From Carposina sasakii (Eukaryota; Arthropoda; Insecta; Lepidoptera; Carposinidae), in contig CP053148.1 of NCBI GenBank assembly GCA_014607495.2, positions 18,538,001 through 18,602,000 of the forward strand: a DNA stretch of 64,000 nt, written 5' to 3'. Shown piece by piece: positions 1 to 11,300 of this stretch; the first letter of the stretch is position 1; every line of letters begins with the position of its first letter. Made by a program: the position numbers and the translations under genes. The notes under the pieces are model-generated. The model was not told where the DNA came from. It searched no databases and was given only the letters and a program-made list of their open reading frames with translations.

Positions 1-28
1 TACTGTCTTGCACTTCTTCTCCTTCTTC

Positions 29-301
29 TTATTCTTCTTCTTCTTCTTCCTGCTGGGTACAAATAAATTGTTCAAAGAGCGATGCATCAGATGTCTCCTC
101 GCCTATATCGTAAGAATCCTCTTCTTCTGGCGATTGAACATTGGAGCACGATTGGCCTCGACAACTGATACATGCTAATGAACAAAACAACCCAACTTTT
201 TTACAGCCGCATTTAGCATTACACCCCGTTTTGCAATTGCAAAAAATTAAATTGAGGAGTTTTTCCGGTGCAGGAGGGAGTAAAGTCTGAACTGGTTCCA
301 A
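29..301 (-). pseudogene. Opposed copy of the CXC-like ORF end
   Basis: The minus strand repeats the last 90 residues of the ORF at 508-1028 (EPVQTLLPPAPEKLLN through the cysteine cluster and Glu tail) with one change (Leu for Ser). It is the left arm of the palindrome and has no start region of its own. Confidence 0.7.
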
Positions 302-507
302 TATATTGTCAATTAACTTCCAACCCCAGTCTTCTGGGTTTAGTTTATTACCGAGCCATACTTATTTCTACATGCAGTAACTGGTTGCGACACGACATCA
401 GCATTTTTCAGGAGTGGTAAAAAATCAGTTTTGAAATTGTTTGAGAGACAAGATTTAGTTGATTGTGCTGACGTTTTCAAAGAAAGTACCTCTACTCCAC
501 AAGCTGT

Positions 508-1028
508 AATCACCAACGGAATTCGCTTTCTTCTCCGTGTACGGAGCTCCAAAAAAAATTACGTGCTTAGATAAGTTTCGATACTTATCTTTTGCAAAAA
601 ATACGCATAAAAAAAAACAAGTACAATTAGCTTGTCTTCCTCCAACCTCTGCTTCTGCTTATCAACATCTATTTTGGGTATATTATCAAGTTCAAGTATG
701 GCTCGGTAATAAACTAAACCCAGAAGACTGGGGTTGGAAGTTAATTGACAATATATTGGAACCAGTTCAGACTTTACTCCCTCCTGCACCGGAAAAACTC
801 CTCAATTCAATTTTTTGCAATTGCAAAACGGGGTGTAATGCTAAATGCGGCTGTAAAAAAGTTGGGTTGTTTTGTTCATTAGCATGTATCAGTTGTCGAG
901 GCCAATCGTGCTCCAATGTTCAATCGCCAGAAGAAGAGGATTCTTACGATATAGGCGAGGAGACATCTGATGCATCGCTCTTTGAACAATTTATTTGTAC
1001 CCAGCAGGAAGAAGAAGAAGAAGAATAA
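508..1028 (+). pseudogene. Transposon-type ORF C-terminus with CXC-like cysteine motif
   Basis: Open after TAA at 505-507 and reads EFAFFSVYGAPKKITCLDKF, then LPPTSASAYQHLFWVYYQVQ VWLGNKLNPEDWGW and LLPPAPEKLL. A cysteine cluster follows with spacing C-x-C-x3-C-x3-C-x-C-x6-C-x3-C-x2-C-x4-C (CNCKTGCNAKCGCKK...), and an acidic tail ends in Glu repeats. The Tesmin/TSO1-like spacing and the surrounding words resemble repetitive, transposon-associated arthropod proteins as I remember them. I cannot name the element class. No start or catalytic domain is present, so it is a fragment. Confidence 0.6.
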
Positions 1029-1056
1029 GAAGAAGAAGAATAAGAAGAAGGAGAAG
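1002..1056 (+). repeat. (GAA)n purine microsatellite
   Basis: Run of gaa/aataag units at the end of the CXC-like ORF, longer here than in the left arm (22-54). Confidence 0.9.
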
Positions 1057-1071
1057 AAGTGCAAGACAGTA

Positions 1072-2273
1072 TGGATTATGTTCCATTAAACGAGTATCTA
1101 TCAGACAAATAATTTTTTCAATTTACTCATTACTTACACCGCTCTTGTCATTTACTATAGTACCATTTTAAATTTAATAAAATAGTTTTTTAACTCAACA
1201 GAACCACAATAGATCGTGGAATAGGCCTACCGGGGAAACCACGTAAAAAAAAAACGCGTCATGTACACTACCTCACGGGTGGCGCGGAAACGTGTGCATA
1301 TTATGAATAACACAACTTTTTCAACATTTTGCATCGCTATATCTCCGAAATGGCGATTCTTAAGAAAAAAAGTGTATGAACAATTTTTGTAGATAATTGG
1401 ATGATGAATAATTTTTGTCTCACCTATTTTCATGATAGAACTTACCGTTTAGCTGGAAAACTCAAAAAACCGATTTTTGCAACACTTGACCTTCAATAAA
1501 AAATTTTCCACACATTGGATTGATGTGGATAATTGACAAATTGTATGTAATGGTGTTCCCAACATTCATGCAAATTTTTAGCAAGGTGCGAATTAATGTA
1601 ACCTTACCCCTATTTTTGTAGCTAATTTGACTGGACTATTTTACTGCAATAGGCTGATGTTATTATTTTAAAGTGGTGTCTCCTTGGCAAGCCTATAGTC
1701 TACTTTTGCTTTTAAATTTGCCCTATTTCCGCTCAAACCTATATTTCTTACATTGCAAAATGCCACAATAAAAAAATTCTGGGTACCACACACTTGACAC
1801 ACACCTCTGATGGTGATATTGCATATAATAATCTACAGATTGTTTTTGCATGGGAAGCTGTGCTGCTTGTATCAACAACGCTATCTAACACATTCACTGC
1901 CGGCAGTTTTCTAAGCATGCTGACATCAGGTTAACGCCTAGTGCGATGACGCAAATAAGCGTCGCCGGCATCTCTAAGAGGCCTAGAAGACGCAAATATG
2001 TAGTCGCCGGCACTGAATGTGTATTTTTGGGACTCATTTGAACTACAGGATTGACAAAATTTGAAAAGTTTAATCATGAAATTAAAGTATGTAATAGATT
2101 ATGTATGTAGCAGGAGTATACAATTGTTGGATATTTTTTTGGTTTAATAAGTACTTATAATATGTATTTGTAACTCTAAATTTTGTAAGGTTGTTGAACA
2201 ATATTTTCGGTCTGTCTGTGATCTAATAATAACTGTATTTTAAGCAAATAACATTTTGATTATTTTTTTTTAG
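1072..2273. other. Non-coding stretch left of exon 1; one short inverted-repeat element
   Basis: No coding exon recognised. 1887-2022 is bounded by CACATTCACTGCCGGC and its near-perfect reverse complement (one mismatch) and carries repeated 'gacgcaaatas...gtcgccgg' words; this looks like a MITE. A diverged relative begins near 63443. Confidence 0.55.
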
Positions 2274-2342
2274 GTGTCATTATGGGGGGGAGGGGTGGCC
2301 CTCCACAATCTGGTGCTCAAAGCAGATGTTTTGCAGCAGGAG
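2274..2342 (+). CDS. VPS13B: VPS13B exon 1 of window (chorein_N start)
   Basis: Acceptor tttttttag and donor gtatgg; phase 0 on both sides; 23 codons reading [20 protein letters not shown] then QQE. This is the core of the chorein_N domain. The exon carrying Met and the first amphipathic helix must lie upstream. I did not find it in 1-2273. Confidence 0.9.
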
Positions 2343-5300
2343 GTATGGAAACACTGAGTATACAGACAGTAGAATACTAACCCGAAGATTGCTCACAACT
2401 TCCAAGCTTGACCATAATTTATACAAGTAGGCCAGTGGTATGCAGAAAAAAATATCTATAATATAAAAATGAATCTCAAATTGTGTCGCTAGATCTCGAT
2501 GCAGACAGCTGAACCGATTACGCTAATTCCTTGAAGTACAAGGATGGTTCTTATGGAGAGAATTCTTTTAAAAGTTGCATGAAAAAGAAAAACACTTTTC
2601 TATAGTGGCCGCCCACGACTTTATATTACATCCATGCAAAGCCGGGGCGGATCCCTAGTTATATATATTTTTTTCATGATCTCAGGCTCTGGACTTCCTG
2701 TGTACCAAATTTAATTTAAATCAGTTCAGTACTTTGTTGTGATTAACAGACAGTTTCATTTCCATTTATATTATTAGTAAGGATGTGATACTCTGATGAT
2801 ATCAGAATGCACAAGCCAACAAATAGTAACAAACAGCCAAGTTTCACAAATAGTAGGTTACTTTGAACAATATCAAAGTGGAAGGAATAACAGGATCATA
2901 CATACATATAATCACGCCTTTATCCCTTCCGGGGTAGGTAGTGTACCAAGGGCCGATAGGACCACATGGTGCCACTTCTGACTAATTTTGAGGGTATAGT
3001 TGAGATGTACAAGTTAGGTTAGTAGTGACAGGTGGTCAGCCCATCGCCTACAAAACACCAAGACTCTCTTGTCCCTCTACTGACTTGTACAGTATGTCCG
3101 GGAAGAGAAGCAGCTGTCGTATTATACGCTTTTTTTTCACTCCCAGAGCAGCATAGAAGAATGATTAGCTGTAACTTTTTTTGAGATTGCACTTTTATGC
3201 AATGGCTTTTCTTTACAGGTATCTCTACCGTTTACTCTGGTGTCGGGTAGAATCCACGAACTGCTGATACAAGTGCCATGGACGAAGATCATGTCGGAGC
3301 CGATCGTGGTCACCATAGACACCATAGGTAGAATATGTCACAGTCTAATGCCTAACTAGCGTGTTTAGCGAATCAAAAATCATTCTATAAATACATTTGC
3401 AATTTGTTTTCTTATGTCCCCCAATAAATAAAAGTATTTCCAATCGGATCTTTCGTTTTAAAATCTGATTTCTGCTAAGGGATTTTGTTTACTTTCAGAA
3501 TGTGTCCTAAGTCTACGTCCACATCGGACTTCCGTCGACGAGTCGTCAGCACCTGATACACCAACGTAAGTTATAGTTTCCGAACTGCAAATAGACCTAG
3601 TATATAAGGTCTATTCCAAAATTAGTGATTATCCTTTGACACGAAACTATTAGGTAGGTAAAAAGAAACAACTTTCACTATGGGACCTTTCACCATGGGA
3701 CCATAGTGAAAGTTGTTTCTTTTTACCTACTTAATAGTTTCGTGTCAAAAGATAATCACTTATTTTGGATAGACCTAATATAATAAACATCTGTCTAATC
3801 TGTGTGTCTAAATAAATAAATAAATAAGAGGAAGGTTAATAGGGACCCGCCCTGGCTTCCCACGACACAAGTCTTGAGCGGCCACTATTTATACATATAT
3901 TTTTAACGAACAAGCCACATTTTTTACGCAGTCGCAAATCGCAAGTAGTGGAAGCGCCGCCCGGCTACATGCAGGCGCTGGTCCGCCGGATCGTCAGCAA
4001 CATATCGCTGAGGGTCCACCACCTGATCGTCAAGTTCGTCCACGACGACATCGTCCTCTCGCTCAACGTCAAACACGTGGCCATTGACAGCGCTGGAGAG
4101 AACTGGACGCCGTATTTCTCTGGTAACAATAAAATTTATATATTTTACTAGCTGTTGCACACGACTCCGTCCGTGTGGACTGCAGAAAATGTAATAAAAA
4201 GTAACCCGGGATAAGAAGTCGCTTTTGTGTTAATCCAGGGTGTCAGCTAACTCCATACCAAATTTTATTAAAATCGCTCCAGCCATTTAGACGTGAAGTA
4301 GTAACAAACATACACACTCACACTTTCGCCTTTATAATATTAAGTGTGATTATGGCAGTTAGTTGTTTTATTTGATGCTGACTTTCAATAAGACTTGATC
4401 AAGTTAGAAACAGTAATAATTTTATGCCTCAGATAGACCTATCCCTTAGAAAAATCGGTCCTGTTTATGTTCACCTCCCAACATTTTATTTACCATGGGT
4501 AATATTGTGTTTTGCTCGGCGCTATAATAATTTTATATGTGTTGCTATTTACGATATGCCTATATGATTTATAAATGATTTTCTATAGAGAATGGCGATA
4601 TGTGAATCTGAATAAAATTATGTATTAAAAAACTACAATACCTACCTATCTACGTTGTAATCTGCACACTTGCGAAAAAACTTATTTTAAACATCCTGCG
4701 ACTGCGAAATTTTAATGATTTTTAAAACGCTGCTGACCTACGTTTTACAATTTACCATCCCTAAAAACACCCAAAGACGAGTGGGAAAAATTCAATTCAA
4801 TTCAATGAGCTATAGCCGTTTTCTCTTACATAATTACTTATGTTTATTTTTGATGTTTGCTTATAAAATGTTATCAGCAAAGGCAACATAATATGTCGTA
4901 AAAGGTGATTCAGACTCAGCAATATGTGCTTACAATAACTATTTACTTATATAAAAAACTTGCTTCTTTTAAGCGAATTATCTTTATACCTGGTTTAAAA
5001 TATATCAGTCTGATATGAATATTGTATACTTAAAGTCTTCTTAAAGTATAAAGTAAACATTTAGCGTCGAAGCCTCATCCGTTAAATAGCAGGGTGCACC
5101 ATGGGCAGCCCAAGTAGCATGACCTGCGAAACACGATATTATAAACAGATTTATCGACATTTAGCCTATCTAAAATACGATAAATATAGCCGCCAAGTTG
5201 AATTTTGTATAGAAACAATATCGTTGCGTGGTCATGGTCTAGGGGGACTGGTGAAGTTGACTTTTCGGTCCTAAAGTATTAGTCGAACACATTTGCTTAT

Positions 5301-8300
5301 TTACTTAGAGAGGCTATCTGACTGTTGGAGAACCAGCCTTGAATTTGATAAATAAATAAAAACGCTAAATCCTTGAATATGAGTTTCCGCCGTGTTCTCT
5401 TAATCGGTTATGTATTATGAGTATATATCGGGGCCGATTGCAGACATCGACCCGGCGTGTCCGGTGGTCCGGCGCCTGGTGCGGCTGGACGACCTCACGC
5501 TGTGCCTCGACCGCACGGACGCGGACGGCAAGATCCGCTTCTACCAGGAGCCGCTGCTGTACCGCTGCCGGCTTGAACTCAGGTTAGAAACACACGTGAT
5601 CTAATGCCATACTAACATTCTTAAGGTCGTGGATACGGCTTAAACTTAGGTTAATAACACACCTAATATAATGCCATGCTAAGTTCGCTAAGGTCTTGTG
5701 TCGTGAGTATTAAGTCTTCAGCCTATTGCAGCCTACTGCTAGACACAGGCCTCGGGGGGGGGGAAGGTTCCCATAGTTATCACGCTGGGCAAGCGGATTG
5801 GTGACCGCAGTCTGATTTATGGACTATGTTGTCAGCACGGGAGTCGCTGCTTGACCGCCTCCCGGGAAAATAATAAGTCCCTAATCGCCTTGTACGATAA
5901 CCACGGCCAGGCATGGGTTGGTACAAACATTACTCTGTCGGCACCACGCGTAGGAAGATTATAATTGCCAACAATAATTGCCTATGTATGTTTAAACCAG
6001 GGTGCAAACTCGGCTGGTATCCGCTACCACGCGTCGCGCCGCCAGTCTGAGCCTGCAGTTGCGGTCCGGCAAGCTGGCGTGGGGCGTGACGGATGAGCAG
6101 CTGCTGCTGCTGCTGCGACTGGCCACCGAGCAGCCGACGGGCGCAGCGCGGCGGCGGAGCTCCGGCACGCCCTCGCCCAAGGTCGACAGCGCCACGCAGA
6201 GCATGATGTGTGAGTACAGAGGATAGCTGCTGCGTCTGCAGAGCGTCATGATGCCTGAGTATGGAGGCAGTGCCTTTTCTGCGCCTTATGTGAGCTTCTA
6301 TAACTGCAACCTATTTATACCCCGTTTTTTTTAAGATAGAAATTTGAGTTTCAACGAAGCATTGTTTGTAAACATTAGCACACTCGTACTTGTAAGATAT
6401 GACTGAAGTTTGGCGTTTTTCCATATTGATGTATCCTACTAAAAAGTTCCGTTTTGTGTTTGCGACATCTGCCTCTTTAGGTTTTTTATAGTGCAAACTT
6501 TATATGAGTTGAATTGAATAGCAATTTTTTTAGGAACTATTCATGATAATAATACACAAAACTGTGTCTAATAAAATACCTAATTTCGTTCTTTCGGATT
6601 CTTTCTATTTCTAAATAAAATGAGGTATAGTTTTGCCTAGTCTAGCCAAATGGCAATTCTTGCGCCCCCTCCAGAGTCTACGTCGATGTATCTGGGCACC
6701 GAGGGCACCGCCCTATTTACGGCACTGTTCGGAGGTTATTATTATCGCCTTTAATTCGCTAAGTTTTATCTAGAAAAGACTACATTTCGGAAGACCAGGT
6801 TCTCCCCACGAAGGTGCTTCTGTTCAGAGAAATGAAAAAAAAAACAGCTCTTCCATACATTTCAGTGCAGTAATTATTGTATGGAACAGCAGATTTTTTT
6901 TTCAATATATCGAAGTTGGTCCCATAGTGAGAGTTGTTTCTTTTTACCTACCTAGTTTGGTGTCAAGAGATAATCTAAAGTTTGTGTGTATGACAATAAT
7001 AATAATAAACGTTTATTCTTATTTGACACGGTATGTACAGACAGTAGTTATACAAATTTATAAAATTATAATGTGTAAGTATTTTGTACATTAATAGATA
7101 ATTCTGGTGTCTAAGCTAGGATTTCCTGTGTTATAGACACCAGAGCATTTTTTTTTTTACATAAAAGTATTCATAATGTGAGTCGCGTACGCAGATACGT
7201 CGCAGAACACTGCCGAGCCGAACCAGAACCAGAGCTGGTCGGAGTGGGCGTGGTCGTGGATGCCGGCCTGGTCGGACCGCCAGCCCGGCATCGAGGAGTC
7301 GCCGCCGCCGCCCGCGCCGCTCCCTATGCACTTCGCGCTCTATCTGGACGAGATCGGACTCATTTTTAAGGTATACTGCTCGCAACTGGCTGGCAATCGC
7401 GCAAAATGACAACGCTTAAACCCATGGAGAATAAATAAAAGAGGAGTAGCGGCAAAGTATATTTTCATACAAAAATAGTGTGCCGCTGAGCGGGGGTGGA
7501 GTATGGGACGAGGGGAGCATTGAACAATGTAGCCCTGCCCATTTACATACTAAGCACCTTGTAGTGACTAGTCAAACTACTTGCTCATTATCAATATGGT
7601 TCAAGATTGTTTTACTAGTTCAATTACTCATCGCTAGATGGCAATATTATAGTACGTTTTAGTAAAAAAGTACCCTGTTAAAAGCGCTAGTGTCTTTGTA
7701 ATTTAATACGGTACATTTCGGAGCACAAGCGTGTGGTTACAGCTACTGCGTTACACTGGCGCTGAAGCTCCGCCCCTATCATGACGTCATGGCCTCACGA
7801 TTGCCACACGACTCAGTTCATAGTGCCACCTCCTCTTTAAGTTCCGTTGGAATAACAGCTAGAGCGCTCCATTTGCATCTACAGTAACAAGCTATGATGC
7901 TAGTGACTGGGGAGGATGTTTACAATTTTAATGAAGATATTTATGGTGCTATTCCAATCACAAATGCAGACAGCACTTGCAGCGGCTATATTTCTGTATA
8001 TACTTACATACATTCTAGACATGCAGCCGCGTTAGGAATGCATTTCACACTGATACTTAATCAGCCTTAAAACCGCTGCAAGTGCCATATAACCTTTATC
8101 TTTCAAATAGACCTATCGGACAGTTGGAAAATTCGGGCCTTAAAAATGCAATTTGCTTCATTAACTTCAAATATCGTCATCGTGGAGATAGGCACTAATA
8201 CAAAACATTTCCATAGATAATGGAGACCGAAGGCAGCAACCGCAAGCGTCCGCGCGGTATACTAGAGATGAAAGCGTCGCGATTCGCCGCGAAGTGCGTA

Positions 8301-11300
8301 GTCTGCGTGCCAACTACGCTGCGATTTCGCTGCGGCCTGCGGCGGTTGGAGCTTAGCTCTAATGGCAAATGTGTCTGTGGTCATATGGAGTATAATAGTG
8401 TAAGTATTTTGTTATTTAGCCTTTTAAGTATTTTCACAATAAAATACTTTAAAATTAAAAATCGTTTAAATTAAACATAATTTAATATTAAAGTAATGAA
8501 ATTTTGCTCAAAAATGTTTTATTATTATTAAACAGTGATTAACTTTAGACACGTCTTTGTAATATGTAATACCTTTTAAGTTTATATAATGTAGGTATGT
8601 ACTTGTCGATTCTCGCGTTTGCGTGGACTTGAATATACAGGTGTTTTTTCGTTGCCACCATTAACGAAGGGTATGTACTCTATACATCAAATAAAGTAAG
8701 TTTATGCCATAAAATATGTTGGCAAACGATGTAAATTTTTGATCTAGCGAAATTTATAGTGTCCAGTGTTTATGCTAGTTTTTTCATAGACAGATATCAA
8801 TTATTTCTCGTGAAAAAATCTTCCTACGCGCGACTATGTGCATTTATGTAGAAAAACGCAGTCTATTTACTCAACTTTGGACCCTAATATCTTGGGAAAC
8901 AGACACTTTCCATGGAGAAAAATGATCGTGATGATGAGGAGATTCCGTAGTTTTCGGGAACGTTGATGACCAAAAATAACCCTGTATGTATGAGTACATT
9001 ATCTTACGTCACGTATAAACATCCTTATTTAAAAAAAATCGGCAATGTGCGAGTTTATATCGTTTAAAAAGGGTTATATACCAAAATTTCTTTAGGTTTT
9101 CCTGTAATCCACCAAGTAACTAGCAATAATTTGTGTTCCATCCCCTGATTAAGTAAAAAATTGCAGGGCTATTACTTAATTTCCAGCGAAACTTGAGAGT
9201 GAGTCTCTACTCAGGACTGTAGCGGTTTTTTCATTTTTTACATGGAACCCTAAATTTGTGTCAATTGTACCTAATACACTTTGTAATTGTTGTCTAGGTA
9301 CACGATCTGCCGACAGTGTACCTTCGCAAAGCGGAGCTGTCAGAGCAGGGTGAGGAGCACTGGCAGTGGCCGGATGACCAGCTCGACGCAGACCTTGACG
9401 TGGCCAGGATCGTCACCGAGGCGTTCGACGATTCGGAGGCCGACCCGGTATTCGTTATACCTACTATTTATTTCTGCATTAAAGTTTATCTGAAGAAAAT
9501 ATTCTTTCAATATAAAGTGCATTATAATCGTATGGCTGATTTTCGCCGACAAGACGACGACTGGTTATTTTTATTTGCCATGTAATTTAGCGATTTATAT
9601 AAATAAAATTTCTTCAATTTAATTAAAGTTTGAATAGACTTTAAATTCAGACTGTTTCATACAAAATATCAGCTCGGAGTGAAGTTAGACCCCCTCTATT
9701 CCACTTTTAAAATGGTTACAGAAATGTTTTTTTGGCACTTTAGTGCTGAAATTTTCAACGGTCATATAGCTTATCAGGAGGAAAAATTTGTTGTTATCTT
9801 GATCAAGACAGAGACAGCATCAACTGAAAAGTTAAATAAAAGAAAACTTTCATTCATAGAGTCCACAGACAGAAGACCCGACAGAACCAAAAGAGGCAAA
9901 AGAAACAAAAGAAGAGCCCACCGCGACCAGCACAACGAGCGCCGCGCCTGCGCCTGCGCCTGCGCCTGCGCCGCCGGAAACGCCCGAGCCGGCGCCGACG
10001 ACACCCGAACCGCCGCCGAAGCCGGGCGATGACTTCTGGTCCAAGATGAGTCCGCTGCTGTCGGTCGAGTATAACCACGACCGGACCCCGCCTAAGGCGT
10101 ATATCAGTCCGTATGATAATCCGCCTAAGGAGTTTGAGTTTAGGTATACTGTTTTTATCATGCTTTAAATGGTGTTATGCAAAAGATTTGTGCCATATTT
10201 TACTATTAGGTGCAGCCTGCCTGATGTTAATTCTAATTAGGAATATATAATTTTTTAGTTTTATATGCCAGTGGTCAGTCTTCGCCGAATCAGTTCAAAT
10301 GTGAATGCTGTCAATTGATCGATCATAGACGCCATTTTAATATTTTCAACAAAACTAAAAGTTGGCATATTCTGTGTCGCTGTCGTTCAATGATCTTTTA
10401 CTATCTCTGTCAAGGGCATACAGATGTTTTGCGGTCTCTGTCGCGCCGAGATCAATCACGAACATGACGGCAAAATATTTATATGTATTGGATAAATAAT
10501 GAGGGGTTGTTCGTATTCGAACTTTAGCTATCACTAATAGCCTACGCAGACGACGGAGTTTTCTCCGCGGGGGAGACAAGTACGCTCCGCCAATAAAGAG
10601 TCCAAGAGGGTTAATTTACATAGCTTCTCACTTAACATACCCTCTCTGTTACACCCTGTATAGGGGCCTGTGGAAATACCAAAGTTTCGGAACCCAGAAT
10701 AGAGATGGTGCTTCAAACGACGTTAGTGAGGTGACATAAAATAACCGAGTTGGCTCCCCAGTCACGCGAGTTCTATTTTTTTTCCGAGGACTCCTGTGTA
10801 TTTTTGTCCGCTCTGCTCCCTGCATATCCACGGTTATTCGGCGGACTTAAGTACGCTGTACTGTAATCTGTCGTATTCGTTGCTCGATACATTTGTAAGC
10901 GTTCTATTTTATTGGCGGGGCGTACTTTTTTCTCCCCCGCGGATATAAGTACGTCGTCTGCGTAGGTCATAAGTAGGTAAGTAGGGTATAAGTAAGTGAC
11001 CAGCATGTTTTCTCGATCAGTGACTGGGTGGAAGACTTCAACCTGAAAGTGCAAGTTCAGCCGATGGAGATTATGATATCTATGGGGCTGCTTCATCGAC
11101 TGGAATCTCTCAGGAATGTTATAAAGGAAGTGCCTCGGGCGCCGGAACAAGGTATGTTTTATCAATACAACTCATTAACGTGCGAGGTAGATGGCGCTGT
11201 TTTTTAAAAATATCAGTGTTTTCGTTGATCATAGTGATCTGAATACTTGAATGCATTTGGTCTTATTATCAGGATGTTTAGATCCCATCTCAATAATAAA

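Larger units (their letters stand above)
1..1071. repeat. Large inverted repeat (arms 1-363 and 694-1071)
   Basis: The left arm reads as the reverse complement of the right arm, with one substitution noticed and a longer GAA run on the right. The 330-bp spacer (364-693) is not repeated. Both arms encode the same cysteine-rich peptide in opposite directions. The left arm reaches the window edge and may be longer. Either a real inverted duplication of a TE end or a fold-back assembly error. Confidence 0.9.

Noticed and set aside
1..2273. First coding exon of VPS13B (Met plus ESY...TP helix)
   Set aside because: No Met-ESYVTP-like reading with a phase-0 donor was found on the + strand; it must lie left of the window.
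3948..4151. Methionine inside exon 4 as a gene start
   Set aside because: Upstream exons 1-3 continue the VPS13B frame, so this is not an initiator.
9679..10032. 117-residue open frame starting at 9679
   Set aside because: Runs through intron into exon 10 in the wrong frame; the splice-consistent frame gives the Ala-Pro linker.
9850..10161. Minus-strand Gly/Ala-rich frame
   Set aside because: Produced by the GCGCCT repeat read backwards.
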